A stretch of DNA of 21,941 nucleotides from SFJ001 sp045118955. Lineage in GTDB: Bacteria > Bacillota > Clostridia > Oscillospirales > Ruminococcaceae. A program made the translations under genes and the position numbers. This document shows, one piece after another, positions 13,732-20,288 of the stretch (within the stretch, counting starts at the first letter, position 1; every line of letters starts with the position of its first letter). The DNA lies in assembly GCA_045118955.1 (NCBI GenBank), contig JBGVKB010000107.1, forward strand, positions 1 through 21,941, written 5' to 3'. The notes below the pieces were generated by a model, which did not search any database, was not told the DNA's origin, and was given only the letters and a program-made list of their open reading frames with translations.

Positions 13732-14688
13732 ATGATGGAGATCGAACGTCCCAGAATCGATACCGCCTCGTTGAGCCCGGATGGCCGCTACGGCAAGTTC
13801 GTCGTGGAGCCGCTGGAGCGTGGTTTCGGTACGACTTTGGGCAATAGCTTACGGCGTGTCCTTCTCTCGTCGCTTCCCGGCGTTGCTGTTACCAGTGTGA
13901 AGATCGATGGTGTTGTGCATGAGTTCAGCACCGTCGAAGGTGTGAAAGAAGACGTTACCGAGATCGTGCTGAACCTGAAGGGCGTGGCTGCGAAGCTGTT
14001 CTCTGAGGGTCCTGTCACCGTCCGCATCGAGGCGGCCGGTGAGTGCGAGGTGACGGCTGGCAGCATCAAGCAGACGGATGAAATCGAGATCCTGAATCCC
14101 GATTGGCACATCGCCACCCTGGGCGAGAACGGCAAGCTCACCATGGAGCTGACCTTCGCCAAGGGCCGCGGCTATGTGCCTGCCGAGCGCAATAAGGCCG
14201 CTGTCATGGAGAAGAATGACATCAACACTCTCCCCACCGACAGCATCTACACCCCCGTCCTGAAGGTCAACTATGCGGTGGACAACACCCGCGTCGGTCA
14301 GATCACTGACTACGACAAGCTGACCCTGGAGGTCTGGACCGATGGCACCAGCAGTGCTCAGGAGGCGGTCAGCCTGGCTGCCCGCATCCTCACCGAGCAT
14401 CTGAACCTGTTCGCCAACCTGTCCGACGAGAGCCTGGGCACCGAGATCCTGGTGCACAAGGAGGAGGAAGACAGAAGAGACGCCCTGAACATGACCATCG
14501 AAGAGCTGGATCTGAGCGTGCGTTCCTTCAACTGCCTGAAGCGTGCCGGTATCAATACCGTGGAGGATCTGATCAGCAAATCCGAGGACGACATGATGAA
14601 GGTCCGCAACCTCGGTCGGAAGAGCCTGGAGGAGGTTCTGGCAAAGCTGGAATCCCTGGGCTTCTCCCTTACCAAAGACGACGAGTAA
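13732..14688 (+). CDS. rpoA: DNA-directed RNA polymerase subunit alpha
   Basis: Alpha dimerises to nucleate RNA polymerase assembly, and its C-terminal domain binds UP-element DNA and activators. The product is 318 residues. The N-terminal domain (about 1-230) has FVVEPLERGFGTTLGNSLRR and LLSSLPGVAVTSVKIDGVVH. The C-terminal domain (about 245-310) has LSVRSFNCLKRAGINTVEDL and RNLGRKSLEEV, with the Arg/Asn/Cys and Gly/Lys/Ser DNA contacts seen in E. coli alpha. The start is ATG 13732 (ATG 13735 is possible), 7 nt after GGAGGG. An in-frame ATG at 13717 overlaps that SD and is rejected. Confidence 0.98.
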   Translation: MMEIERPRIDTASLSPDGRYGKFVVEPLERGFGTTLGNSLRRVLLSSLPGVAVTSVKIDGVVHEFSTVEGVKEDVTEIVLNLKGVAAKLFSEGPVTVRIEAAGECEVTAGSIKQTDEIEILNPDWHIATLGENGKLTMELTFAKGRGYVPAERNKAAVMEKNDINTLPTDSIYTPVLKVNYAVDNTRVGQITDYDKLTLEVWTDGTSSAQEAVSLAARILTEHLNLFANLSDESLGTEILVHKEEEDRRDALNMTIEELDLSVRSFNCLKRAGINTVEDLISKSEDDMMKVRNLGRKSLEEVLAKLESLGFSLTKDDE

Positions 14689-14711
14689 TTACAGCAAAGG
14701 AGTGAAACGGG

Positions 14712-15053
14712 ATGCCCGGTACTAGAAAGCTCGGCAGAACCAGCGACAGCCGCAGAGCGATGCTGCGCGCCATGGTTACCTACCTGTTTGAGAATGGCAA
14801 GATCGAGACCACCGTCACCCGCGCCAAGGAAGTTCGTTCCATGGCCGAGAAGATGGTCACCCTGGGTAAGAAGGACGATCTGCATTCCAAGCGTCAGGTG
14901 TTTGCCTACATCACCAAGGAGACCGTTGCGAAGAAGGTCATCGACGAGATCGGCCCCAAGTATGCTGACCGTAACGGCGGCTACACTCGCATCATCAAGA
15001 CCGGCGTTCGCCGCGGCGACGCCGCCGAGATGGCCATCATCGAGCTGGTGTAA
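14712..15053 (+). CDS. rplQ: 50S ribosomal protein L17
   Basis: L17 sits at the base of the 50S near the tunnel exit. The product is 113 residues. TRKLGRTSDSRRAMLRAMVT and RNGGYTRIIKTGVRRGDAAE are the conserved ends. The SD is AAAGGAG. It is the last gene of the operon. In many Firmicutes the ECF transporter genes and truA-rplM-rpsI follow rplQ, but here a strong terminator follows within 60 nt, so the cluster ends. Confidence 0.98.
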   Translation: MPGTRKLGRTSDSRRAMLRAMVTYLFENGKIETTVTRAKEVRSMAEKMVTLGKKDDLHSKRQVFAYITKETVAKKVIDEIGPKYADRNGGYTRIIKTGVRRGDAAEMAIIELV

Positions 15054-15080
15054 TTCCTGCTTTTTGAGGCAAGTCTCATA

Positions 15081-15094
15081 CCGCTGTACAGCGG
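15081..15094. repeat. 14-bp perfect palindrome after rplQ
   Basis: CCGCTGTACAGCGG is exactly self-complementary and lies between the rplQ stop and the operon terminator. As RNA it gives a 5-bp stem with a GUAC loop. No function is evident. Confidence 0.5.
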
Positions 15095-15108
15095 ATGCGT
15101 GATTTGAC

Positions 15109-15155
15109 AGCAGCCCCTGCCCTCCGCAAGGATGGGCGGGGGCTGCTTTTTGTTT
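15109..15155 (+). terminator. intrinsic terminator of the ribosomal operon
   Basis: AGCAGCCCC (15109-15117) pairs with GGGGCTGCT (15139-15147). The stem continues inward as TGCCC with GGGCG, including one G-T wobble, to give 14 bp closed by an 11-nt loop. TTTTTGTTT follows from 15147. This is a textbook factor-independent terminator 56 nt after rplQ. Confidence 0.93.
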
Positions 15156-15172
15156 GGACAAGCCCAGCCACC

Positions 15173-15214
15173 AAAAAAGCCGCCCCGGGAGCCATGCGCT
15201 CCCGGGGCGGCTTT
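15173..15214 (-). terminator. terminator of the pyrophosphatase gene
   Basis: A very strong GC-rich hairpin: 15176-15192 pairs with 15198-15214 through a 17-bp perfect stem around loop CATGC. On the minus strand it is followed by TTTTTT (AAAAAA at 15173-15178). It lies 15 nt beyond the ppaC stop. On the + strand the exit is only CTTTGG, so it acts mainly on minus-strand transcripts, with some protection against read-through from the ribosomal operon. Confidence 0.9.
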
Positions 15215-15228
15215 GGTCGTTTGTGTGA

Positions 15229-16893
15229 TTAGCCCTGCTGCAGATGGCTGAGCAGCGCGGGGATGAACTGCTTTTTGCGGCTGATGACGCCGGGCAGGGT
15301 GACCATGCCGTTCTCGGCCTTGACCCCGAAGGCGCTGCAGATCAGCTCCTCTGCGTCCTTACCTAAGAACAGCACGTCGGTGCTCTGGTCCAGCACGCTG
15401 GTGAACATGTAGAACATCATCTGCACGTGCTCGTTGTGCATGGCCTCGGCCAGATAGGGGCCGAGCAGCGCCTTGGCCTTGTCCCGGTTCTTGTCGCTGA
15501 CGTAGCTGCCCTGCCCCACGCCGAAGTGCAGGTCACCGTTGGTGAAGACCTTGAAGTCCTGCTGGAAGACCTCCACCTCGCTGCGGTCGTCCACGTTCTC
15601 GCCGGCCTCGAACATCTCGGTGGCAAGCTGCTCCACCTCCACGCCGGCGATGCGGGCCAGCGCGCGGGCAGCGCCCTCGTCCATGGGGGTGCAGGTGGGG
15701 CTGCGGAACATCAGGGTGTCGGACAGGATGGCGCTGCACAGGATGCCGGCAATGCTGGGGGTGATCTCCACGTCCTGCTCGGTGTACATCTGGTAGACGA
15801 TGGTGGCGGTGCAGCCCACCGGCTGGTTGCGGAAGTACACCGGGCCGCTGGTCTCCAGATTGCCCAAACGGTGGTGGTCGATGATCTCAAGGATCTCCGC
15901 CTGCTCGAAGCCCTCCACCGCCTGCGTTTTCTCGTTGTGATCCACCAGAATGAGCTGCTTGCGGCGCAGATTCAACAGGTTGCGGCGGCTGACCATGCCG
16001 TAGTAGCGGCCCTTGGTGTCCAGCACCGGGAAGTACTGATGGCGCACCTTACCCATGACCTTCTGCACCTCCTCGATGGGGGTGGTCAGGGTGAAGGTCA
16101 GCAGGTTGTCCTGCACCATGTAGTGGCGCAGAGGGGCGCTCTGGTTGATCAGACGTGCCACCTCATAGGTGTCGCAGGGGGTGCTGATGATGGCGCAGCC
16201 ACGGTCGGCGGCCAGTTTGGCGATGGTGCGGGAGATGGCCGCGCCCAGACAGACCACAAGACAGGCCGCGCCCAACTCGATGGCGCAGAACTGGGTCTCG
16301 TAGCGGTTGCCCAGAATGACGATGTCGCCCTCCCGGATAATTTCCTCCATGGCCTCGGGGCTGGACGCGCCGATGACGATCTTGCCCTTGGTCATGCGGG
16401 TGCAGCCCTCGCCGATCAGGATGGTGCCGTTCAGGGTACGGGCGATCTGGTCGTAGGAGGTGCCTGCCTCGGCCAGCACGCCGGTGCCCTCCACGTCCAT
16501 GTTGGCGGTGGCCACGTCGGTCAGGGAGATGATGCCGGTCAGGTGACCTTCCTTGTCGGTGACCGACAGGGTGCTGGCGTCGATGTCGCGCATGATCTCC
16601 CATGCATGGCGCATGGTGGTCTCGCCGTCCACCGAATCCACCATGCGGACGTCGATGTCCTGCACCTGCGGGCTGACGTCCAGACAGCGGCGGGGCGGCT
16701 CGATGCCGAAGCGGTTCAGCACATAGGTGGTCTCCTGATTCGGCTCGCCGGCGCGGCAGGGCACATACAGGGGGCCGGTGCTGGTCTGGTTTTTCAGGTT
16801 CGCATAGGCGATGGCCGAGCAGATGGAGTCGGTGTCAGGGTTGCGGTGGCCGATGACCATGACCTTGCGCTGGTCGCTCTGGTTCTGTTTCAT
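15229..16893 (-). CDS. ppaC: family II Mn-dependent inorganic pyrophosphatase with CBS/DRTGG regulatory insert
   Basis: Hydrolyses cytosolic pyrophosphate to two phosphates, pulling biosynthetic reactions forward. The 554-residue product combines a DHH catalytic domain with a regulatory insert. Metal-binding motifs are H16/D20/D22 (GHRNPDTDS), DHN (318-320), DHH (339-341) and SDT with D392. The C-terminal DHHA2 domain carries the SRKKQ substrate motif (538-542). Between residues about 70 and 312 lie a CBS motif, a DRTGG-like region and a second CBS motif. Such CBS-PPases are known to be controlled by adenine nucleotides. The ATG at 16893 follows GAGGG. It is a monocistron with its own promoter and terminator, convergent with the ribosomal operon. 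Confidence 0.95.
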   Translation of the reverse strand: MKQNQSDQRKVMVIGHRNPDTDSICSAIAYANLKNQTSTGPLYVPCRAGEPNQETTYVLNRFGIEPPRRCLDVSPQVQDIDVRMVDSVDGETTMRHAWEIMRDIDASTLSVTDKEGHLTGIISLTDVATANMDVEGTGVLAEAGTSYDQIARTLNGTILIGEGCTRMTKGKIVIGASSPEAMEEIIREGDIVILGNRYETQFCAIELGAACLVVCLGAAISRTIAKLAADRGCAIISTPCDTYEVARLINQSAPLRHYMVQDNLLTFTLTTPIEEVQKVMGKVRHQYFPVLDTKGRYYGMVSRRNLLNLRRKQLILVDHNEKTQAVEGFEQAEILEIIDHHRLGNLETSGPVYFRNQPVGCTATIVYQMYTEQDVEITPSIAGILCSAILSDTLMFRSPTCTPMDEGAARALARIAGVEVEQLATEMFEAGENVDDRSEVEVFQQDFKVFTNGDLHFGVGQGSYVSDKNRDKAKALLGPYLAEAMHNEHVQMMFYMFTSVLDQSTDVLFLGKDAEELICSAFGVKAENGMVTLPGVISRKKQFIPALLSHLQQG

Positions 16894-16929
16894 ACAGTTT
16901 CCCTCATTTCGGCGGCGCGGGGAGCCGCG

Positions 16930-16939
16930 CCAAATTTGG
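16930..16939. repeat. 10-bp palindrome in the ppaC leader
   Basis: CCAAATTTGG is a perfect AT-centred palindrome in an otherwise GC-rich leader, between the ppaC promoter and start codon. It could be a protein-binding site. There is no further support. Confidence 0.3.
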
Positions 16940-17051
16940 ATCCCCCGCGGCGGCACGGAAAGCGGCGGGGCGGTGTGGGTCTGTGGTGCGCCCCGTGGGG
17001 ATCGCCCGCCGGTATGGGGCCGAACGGAACGAGGGGGCGTACTTTGCTGTC

Positions 17052-17081
17052 ATTATAGCACAGCCGCGCCGACGGCGGCAA
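17052..17081 (-). promoter_or_regulatory. promoter of the pyrophosphatase gene
   Basis: On the minus strand a perfect TATAAT (17052-17057) is preceded, after an 18-bp spacer, by TTGCCG (17076-17081), which matches four of six -35 bases. The expected start near 17045 gives a leader of about 150 nt. The rest of the ppaC-dehydrogenase gap (16894-17227) holds this leader, a CCAATTG tandem repeat, and the terminator of the neighbouring gene. Confidence 0.7.
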
Positions 17082-17121
17082 GGCGGCCGGGGGGATTCCC
17101 GCGGTTTTTCGGCAGGTTCTC

Positions 17122-17136
17122 CCAATTGACCAATTG
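17122..17136. repeat. tandem CCAATTG direct repeat
   Basis: CCAATTG occurs twice (17122-17128 and 17130-17136), separated by one A, giving two palindromic CAATTG cores 8 bp apart. It lies about 40 bp upstream of the ppaC -35 element and is AT-rich compared with its surroundings. It could be an operator or activator site, which is inference. Confidence 0.4.
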
Positions 17137-17172
17137 TCCCCGATGCATGGACGAAAGTTGCGCGGTTTGCAT

Positions 17173-17215
17173 AAAAAGCCCCTGCCTGCGGCGCAATGCA
17201 ACCGCGGGCGGGGGT
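17173..17215 (-). terminator. terminator of the hydroxyacid dehydrogenase gene
   Basis: CCCCTGCCTGCGG (17179-17191) pairs with CCGCGGGCGGGGG (17202-17214) as a 13-bp stem with two G-T wobbles and a 10-nt loop. On the minus strand it is followed by TTTTT (AAAAA at 17173-17177). It lies about 13 nt after the stop codon. Confidence 0.9.
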
Positions 17216-17227
17216 GAGGGGAGGGGG

Positions 17228-18181
17228 TCAGTGCATGATGTTGCGGGGGGTGCCGGCCAGGAACAGGCTCACGTTGTCGAACACTATGCCGGCGCGCAGC
17301 ACCATGCTCTCGTCGGTGGCAAAGGCCACATGGGGGGTCAGCAGGGTGTTGGGCGCGCCGCACAGGGGGTGGTCGGCGGGCACGGGCGGCTCCATCTCGA
17401 ACACGTCGATGCCCGCGCCGGCGATGCGGCCCTCATGCAGGGCGGCGGCGAGGGCGGCGCTGTCCACCACCGGGCCGCGGGCGGTGTTGATCAACAGGGC
17501 GGTGGGCTTCATCAGGGCGATCATCTCGGCGCTGATCAGCCCCTTGGTGGCGGCGGTGGCGGGCACGTGCAGGCTCAGGATGTCGCTCTCGGCCATGACC
17601 TGAGGCAGGGGCTTGTACTCGATGCCCAGCGCCTTGGCCTCGTCCCGCTCGGTGCGGCTGTAGGCGATGACCTTGCAGCCGAAGGCCTGCGCCAGCTTGG
17701 CGGTGCGCAGACCGATGGCGCCGGTGCCCACGATGCCGAAGGTCTTGCCCGCCAGCTCAAAGCCGATCAGACCGGCCTTGGTGCCCTCGGTGCGGGCGCG
17801 GCCGTCGCAGGCGGGGATGCGCCGCGCCAGACCCAGCGCCAGACCGAACACCAGCTCGGCCACCGCCTGGGTGGAGTAGCCCGCGCAGTTGCAGACCATC
17901 ACGCCCCGGGCGGCGCAGGTCTCCATGGGGATGTGGTCCACGCCGGTGAAGGCCACACTGATCATCTTCAGGTGGTCGGCGGCCTCCACCACCTCGGCGG
18001 GCAGCTTGCCGTTGGCCACCATCAGGACGTCCGCGTCCTTGGCGCGCTCGATCAGGGCGGCGGTGTCCCGCACGCCGTCCAGCCATGCGGTAAAGCAGTG
18101 ACCCGCGGCACGCAGGGGGGCGGCCAGCGCTTCAATGGTGGTCTCGGGCACGCCGAGACCCTCCAGCAGTACGATGTTCAT
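17228..18181 (-). CDS. D-2-hydroxyacid dehydrogenase (NAD(P)-dependent)
   Basis: Belongs to the family that interconverts 2-keto acids and D-2-hydroxy acids (D-lactate, glycerate, 3-phosphoglycerate and related). The product is 317 residues. The dinucleotide motif GTGAIG is at 152-157. Catalytic residues are visible: R235 (NTARG), E264 (DVFEMEPP) and H284 (TPHVAF). After beta-2 the sequence reads AYSRTE, a Ser-Arg where strict NAD enzymes usually have Asp. This is compatible with NADP use but not decisive. The substrate cannot be read from sequence. There is no C-terminal ACT domain, so it is not a long-form SerA. The start ATG 18181 follows AGAGAGG. It is monocistronic, with its own promoter and terminator. 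Confidence 0.9.
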   Translation of the reverse strand: MNIVLLEGLGVPETTIEALAAPLRAAGHCFTAWLDGVRDTAALIERAKDADVLMVANGKLPAEVVEAADHLKMISVAFTGVDHIPMETCAARGVMVCNCAGYSTQAVAELVFGLALGLARRIPACDGRARTEGTKAGLIGFELAGKTFGIVGTGAIGLRTAKLAQAFGCKVIAYSRTERDEAKALGIEYKPLPQVMAESDILSLHVPATAATKGLISAEMIALMKPTALLINTARGPVVDSAALAAALHEGRIAGAGIDVFEMEPPVPADHPLCGAPNTLLTPHVAFATDESMVLRAGIVFDNVSLFLAGTPRNIMH

Positions 18182-18246
18182 AGGGCAGTTACCTCTCTGT
18201 GTATGGTTGGGGGCGGGTACGCCGCCCGGTGGAATTTCTTGCTTTT

Positions 18247-18275
18247 ATTATAAGGGGTGGGGGTGGATTTTTCCA
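18247..18275 (-). promoter_or_regulatory. promoter of the hydroxyacid dehydrogenase gene
   Basis: On the minus strand TATAAT (18247-18252) is preceded by a 17-bp spacer and TGGAAA (18270-18275), which matches four of six -35 bases. The transcript would begin near 18240, about 60 nt before the start codon. Confidence 0.7.
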
Positions 18276-18369
18276 GCCCCGGGGCGGCACCCCCGCGGCT
18301 TCTCTAAGAAAATGGTAGCACAAACGGGGCGGGAACTCAATGCTTTAAAGGATAATTTGGGCGGGTGCT

Positions 18370-18398
18370 TTGTGTTTTGAGGCGGGCTGTGCTATAAT
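18370..18398 (+). promoter_or_regulatory. extended -10 promoter upstream of the EamA gene
   Basis: TGCTATAAT (18390-18398) is a perfect -10 with the extended TGn element. TTGTGT (18370-18375) at a 17-bp spacer supplies a partial -35. It reads toward the exporter gene, but the start codon is about 540 nt further on. It therefore drives either a very long leader containing the palindromic repeat or a separate non-coding transcript. Confidence 0.6.
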
Positions 18399-18449
18399 GG
18401 GGCGGTGCCCGAGCGGGGTGTCGTTTTAATATACGATTTGTTGTTTTGC

Positions 18450-18463
18450 GATTGGAATATACA
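18450..18463 (+). repeat. 14-nt direct repeat, left copy
   Basis: GATTGGAATATACA is repeated exactly at 18887-18900. Both copies sit in AT-rich islands near a GCAAATAT octamer (18471-18478 here) on either side of the palindromic repeat. The AATATAC core occurs a third time at 18428-18434. It may be a regulator site or the remnant of a duplication. Confidence 0.6.
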
Positions 18464-18590
18464 AATTGTTGCAAATATAAGAGGGCATTCCGGCGGCGCA
18501 GCGGGCGGGGGAGAGCCGCGGGCGGGAAGCCCTGCGCGGCGGTGTGCTGTGGGCGGCGGGGTTGCTGTTTTCCCCACGGCGTTTCCCGTC

Positions 18591-18785
18591 CCGCCCCTCA
18601 TCAGTCTCGACCTGCGGTCTCGACAGCTTCCCCCGGAGGGGGAAGCCCCGGCCTGTGGCCGGGAGGGGGTACTGTGGCGGTGTGGGGCGTTGTTTTTCCG
18701 GGAGCCGCCCCGCGCACAGCGTGGCCTTTCCCTGCAAGTCGGGCGGTGGTTGAACGCAGTGAAGCCGGATGAGGGGCGGTCGCGG
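18591..18785 (+). repeat. palindromic intergenic repeat, copy A (MITE/REP-like)
   Basis: The ends CCGCCCCTCATC (18591-18602) and GATGAGGGGCGG (18768-18779) are perfect 12-bp inverted repeats. Inside are two adjacent hairpins. GCTTCCCCC/GGGGGAAGC (18626-18634 with 18638-18646) has a GGA loop, and CCCGGCC/GGCCGGG (18647-18653 with 18657-18663) has a TGT loop. A diverged copy lies at 19991-20235. No transposase is encoded. A 148-codon open frame crosses it (18405-18851), but it is Pro/Arg/Gly-rich, has no SD and is not considered a gene. The remaining gap 18182-18941 holds only the promoters and repeats listed separately. Confidence 0.75.
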
Positions 18786-18857
18786 CGGACGCTGTTGGGC
18801 AACGCAAAATGCCGTGCCTGCAAAAGCTGCACAGCGGTGCGCCATGCCTGAAACGAG

Positions 18858-18886
18858 CAAATATGCAATACTCATTGTAATATTTG
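18858..18886 (+). other. AT-rich hairpin before the EamA gene
   Basis: CAAATAT (18858-18864) pairs with ATATTTG (18880-18886). Within it CAAT (18866-18869) pairs with ATTG (18874-18877) around loop ACTC. It directly precedes the right copy of the 14-nt direct repeat. As DNA it is a 7-bp inverted repeat that could bind a dimeric regulator. Confidence 0.45.
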
Positions 18887-18900
18887 GATTGGAATATACA
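18887..18900 (+). repeat. 14-nt direct repeat, right copy
   Basis: An exact copy of GATTGGAATATACA (see 18450-18463), 437 nt downstream of the first and 41 nt before the exporter start codon. It contains a TATACA that could serve as a weak -10 element, but no well-spaced -35 is present. Confidence 0.6.
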
Positions 18901-18941
18901 GATAGCCGGGGCAAAACGCCCCGATGAGCGGAGAGGACATC

Positions 18942-19832
18942 ATGGAGACCACCATCAAGCAGAGCAAAAAGAATACCGGCCGCGCCGTTGTGCAGGTGCT
19001 GCTGGCCGGCGTGGGCTGGGGCATCATCGGGCTGTTCACCCGGCGGCTGGCGGCGGCGGGGCTTAGCCCGGTGCAGATCGCCGGGGTGCGGGCCTTCGTC
19101 ACCTCGCTGTTCATGGTGGGCTTTTTGCTGCTGCGCGACCCCGCCGCTTTGCGCATTCGCCTGCGGGATCTGTGGATGTTCCTGGGCACCGGCATCGCCA
19201 GTGTGCTGTTCTTCAACGTGTGCAGCTTCATGGCCATCGAGCTGACCGGCCTGTCGGTGGCGTCCATCCTGCTGTATACCGCGCCCGGCATCGTCACCCT
19301 GCTCAGCGCGGTGCTGTTCCGCCACCCCATCACCCGCCGCAAGGTGCTGGCGGTGGGGCTGAGCTTTCTGGGCTGCGCGCTGGTGTCGGGCTTGGCGGAC
19401 GGCGGGCTGACCATCACCCCGATGGGTCTGCTGGCGGGTCTGGGCAGCGGTTTCGGCTACGCGCTGTACACCATCTTCAGCAACGTGGCGCTGCGCCGCT
19501 ACAAGCCCTACACCGTCACCGCGTGGACCTTCCTGCTGGCGCTGGCGGGCGCGCTGCCCATCTGCCGCCCCTGGGAGATCGCCGCCGTGATGACCCAGCA
19601 GCCCGCCGCCATCGGGGTGGGGGTGCTGCTGGGGCTGTGCTCCACTGCGCTGCCCTTTTTGCTGTATACCGACGCCCTGACGGTGCTGGAGCCGTCCCGC
19701 GCCTCCCTGCTGGCCACCGCCGAGCCGATCGTGGCCACGCTGGCGGGGGTGGTGGTGTACCACGAGGCCCTCACCGGCGGCGGTGTGCTGGGCGTGGTGC
19801 TGATGGTGGTGGCCATCGCCTTGCTGCGGTGA
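18942..19832 (+). CDS. EamA/DMT-superfamily transporter
   Basis: A membrane protein of the drug/metabolite transporter superfamily, whose members export amino acids, metabolites or drugs. The substrate cannot be predicted. The 296-residue product has about ten hydrophobic segments arranged as two EamA repeats. The first (about 12-140) begins VVQVLLAGVGWGIIGLFTRR. The second (about 150-292) begins PMGLLAGLGSGFGYALYTIF and ends GGVLGVVLMVVAIALL. ATG 18942 is preferred because GGAGAGG (18930-18936) is 5 nt upstream. An in-frame ATG at 18924 has no SD. It stands alone between two intergenic repeat copies, with a terminator downstream. Confidence 0.92.
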   Translation: METTIKQSKKNTGRAVVQVLLAGVGWGIIGLFTRRLAAAGLSPVQIAGVRAFVTSLFMVGFLLLRDPAALRIRLRDLWMFLGTGIASVLFFNVCSFMAIELTGLSVASILLYTAPGIVTLLSAVLFRHPITRRKVLAVGLSFLGCALVSGLADGGLTITPMGLLAGLGSGFGYALYTIFSNVALRRYKPYTVTAWTFLLALAGALPICRPWEIAAVMTQQPAAIGVGVLLGLCSTALPFLLYTDALTVLEPSRASLLATAEPIVATLAGVVVYHEALTGGGVLGVVLMVVAIALLR

Positions 19833-19880
19833 GCGTGTGCGCATGAAAAAGACCGCGCGGCGGGAGAACAGCCGCCCGGC

Positions 19881-19946
19881 GAAAAAAACAAGACCGCACC
19901 GGCGGGGCAGCTCATTCAGTGCCCGGCGGTGCGGTCTTTTGCTTTT
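19881..19946. terminator. bidirectional terminator after the EamA gene
   Basis: AAGACCGCACCG (19890-19901) pairs with CGGTGCGGTCTT (19927-19938), a perfect 12-bp stem whose interior can add about 4-5 further pairs. On the + strand TTTTGCTTTT follows. On the minus strand the A-run at 19882-19888 gives a T-run. It therefore serves the exporter on the + strand and probably transcripts from ispE on the minus strand. Confidence 0.88.
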
Positions 19947-19990
19947 GGGGGTGTGAGATGCGCGTGTTCGGTTTGCCGCTGCCCCACAGC

Positions 19991-20235
19991 GCGGTCTCGA
20001 CAGCGTTCGGCTTGCGGTGCCCAAAATCTGCCGTGCTGCCGACGGTCTGCCTTTCTCTGCCACCGGCCCCCGGAGGGGGAAGCCCCGACCTGTGGCCGGG
20101 AAAGGGTACCGTGACGGGAAGGTTCCTGTTTGCCTGGGAGCCGCCCCGGCAGGCGGACATAAGGACGCGCCGCATAAGCCGGGCACCGCAAGTCGGGCGG
20201 TGCCCACGAAGGGGGCAGATGAGGGACGGTCGCGG
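19991..20235 (+). repeat. palindromic intergenic repeat, copy B
   Basis: Shares ordered blocks with copy A in the same orientation. GCGGTCTCGACAGC (19991-20004) is identical. A 47-nt block at 20067-20113 matches 43 of 47 bases of 18630-18676. GGGAGCCGCCCCG (20136-20148) and GCAAGTCGGGCGGTG (20188-20202) are identical. The right end 20218-20235 matches 17 of 18. About 60 nt are inserted after the first block, and the left inverted-repeat end of copy A is not recognisable. The rest of gap 19833-20288 contains the terminator and nothing else evident. Confidence 0.7.
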
Positions 20236-20288
20236 GTAAAGAAACGTGCAATGCAGAAGGCCGCGTGCGAGCGAAGGTGCGGCATCGC

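Noticed and set aside
15427..17058. A 543-codon + strand open frame opposite ppaC, and another (16811-18253) opposite the dehydrogenase.
   Set aside because: Both are antisense to genes with intact catalytic motifs and their own promoters and terminators. Composition is Val/His/Gly/Ala-rich without recognisable domains.
18405..18851. A 148-codon + strand open frame after the extended -10 promoter.
   Set aside because: It is almost entirely the palindromic repeat read in frame, lacks an SD, and its composition (Pro, Arg, Gly, Cys) fits translated GC-rich repeat.
18450..18900. The 14-nt direct repeats as target-site duplication of an insertion sequence.
   Set aside because: They lie 128 and 101 nt outside the inverted ends of copy A, 14 nt is long for a duplication, and no transposase is present.
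18426..20285. A 619-codon open frame on the minus strand through the EamA gene and both repeats.
   Set aside because: It is antisense to a clear membrane-protein gene, is Arg/Pro/His/Gly-rich, crosses the terminator and both palindromic repeats, and has no SD. It follows from high GC content.
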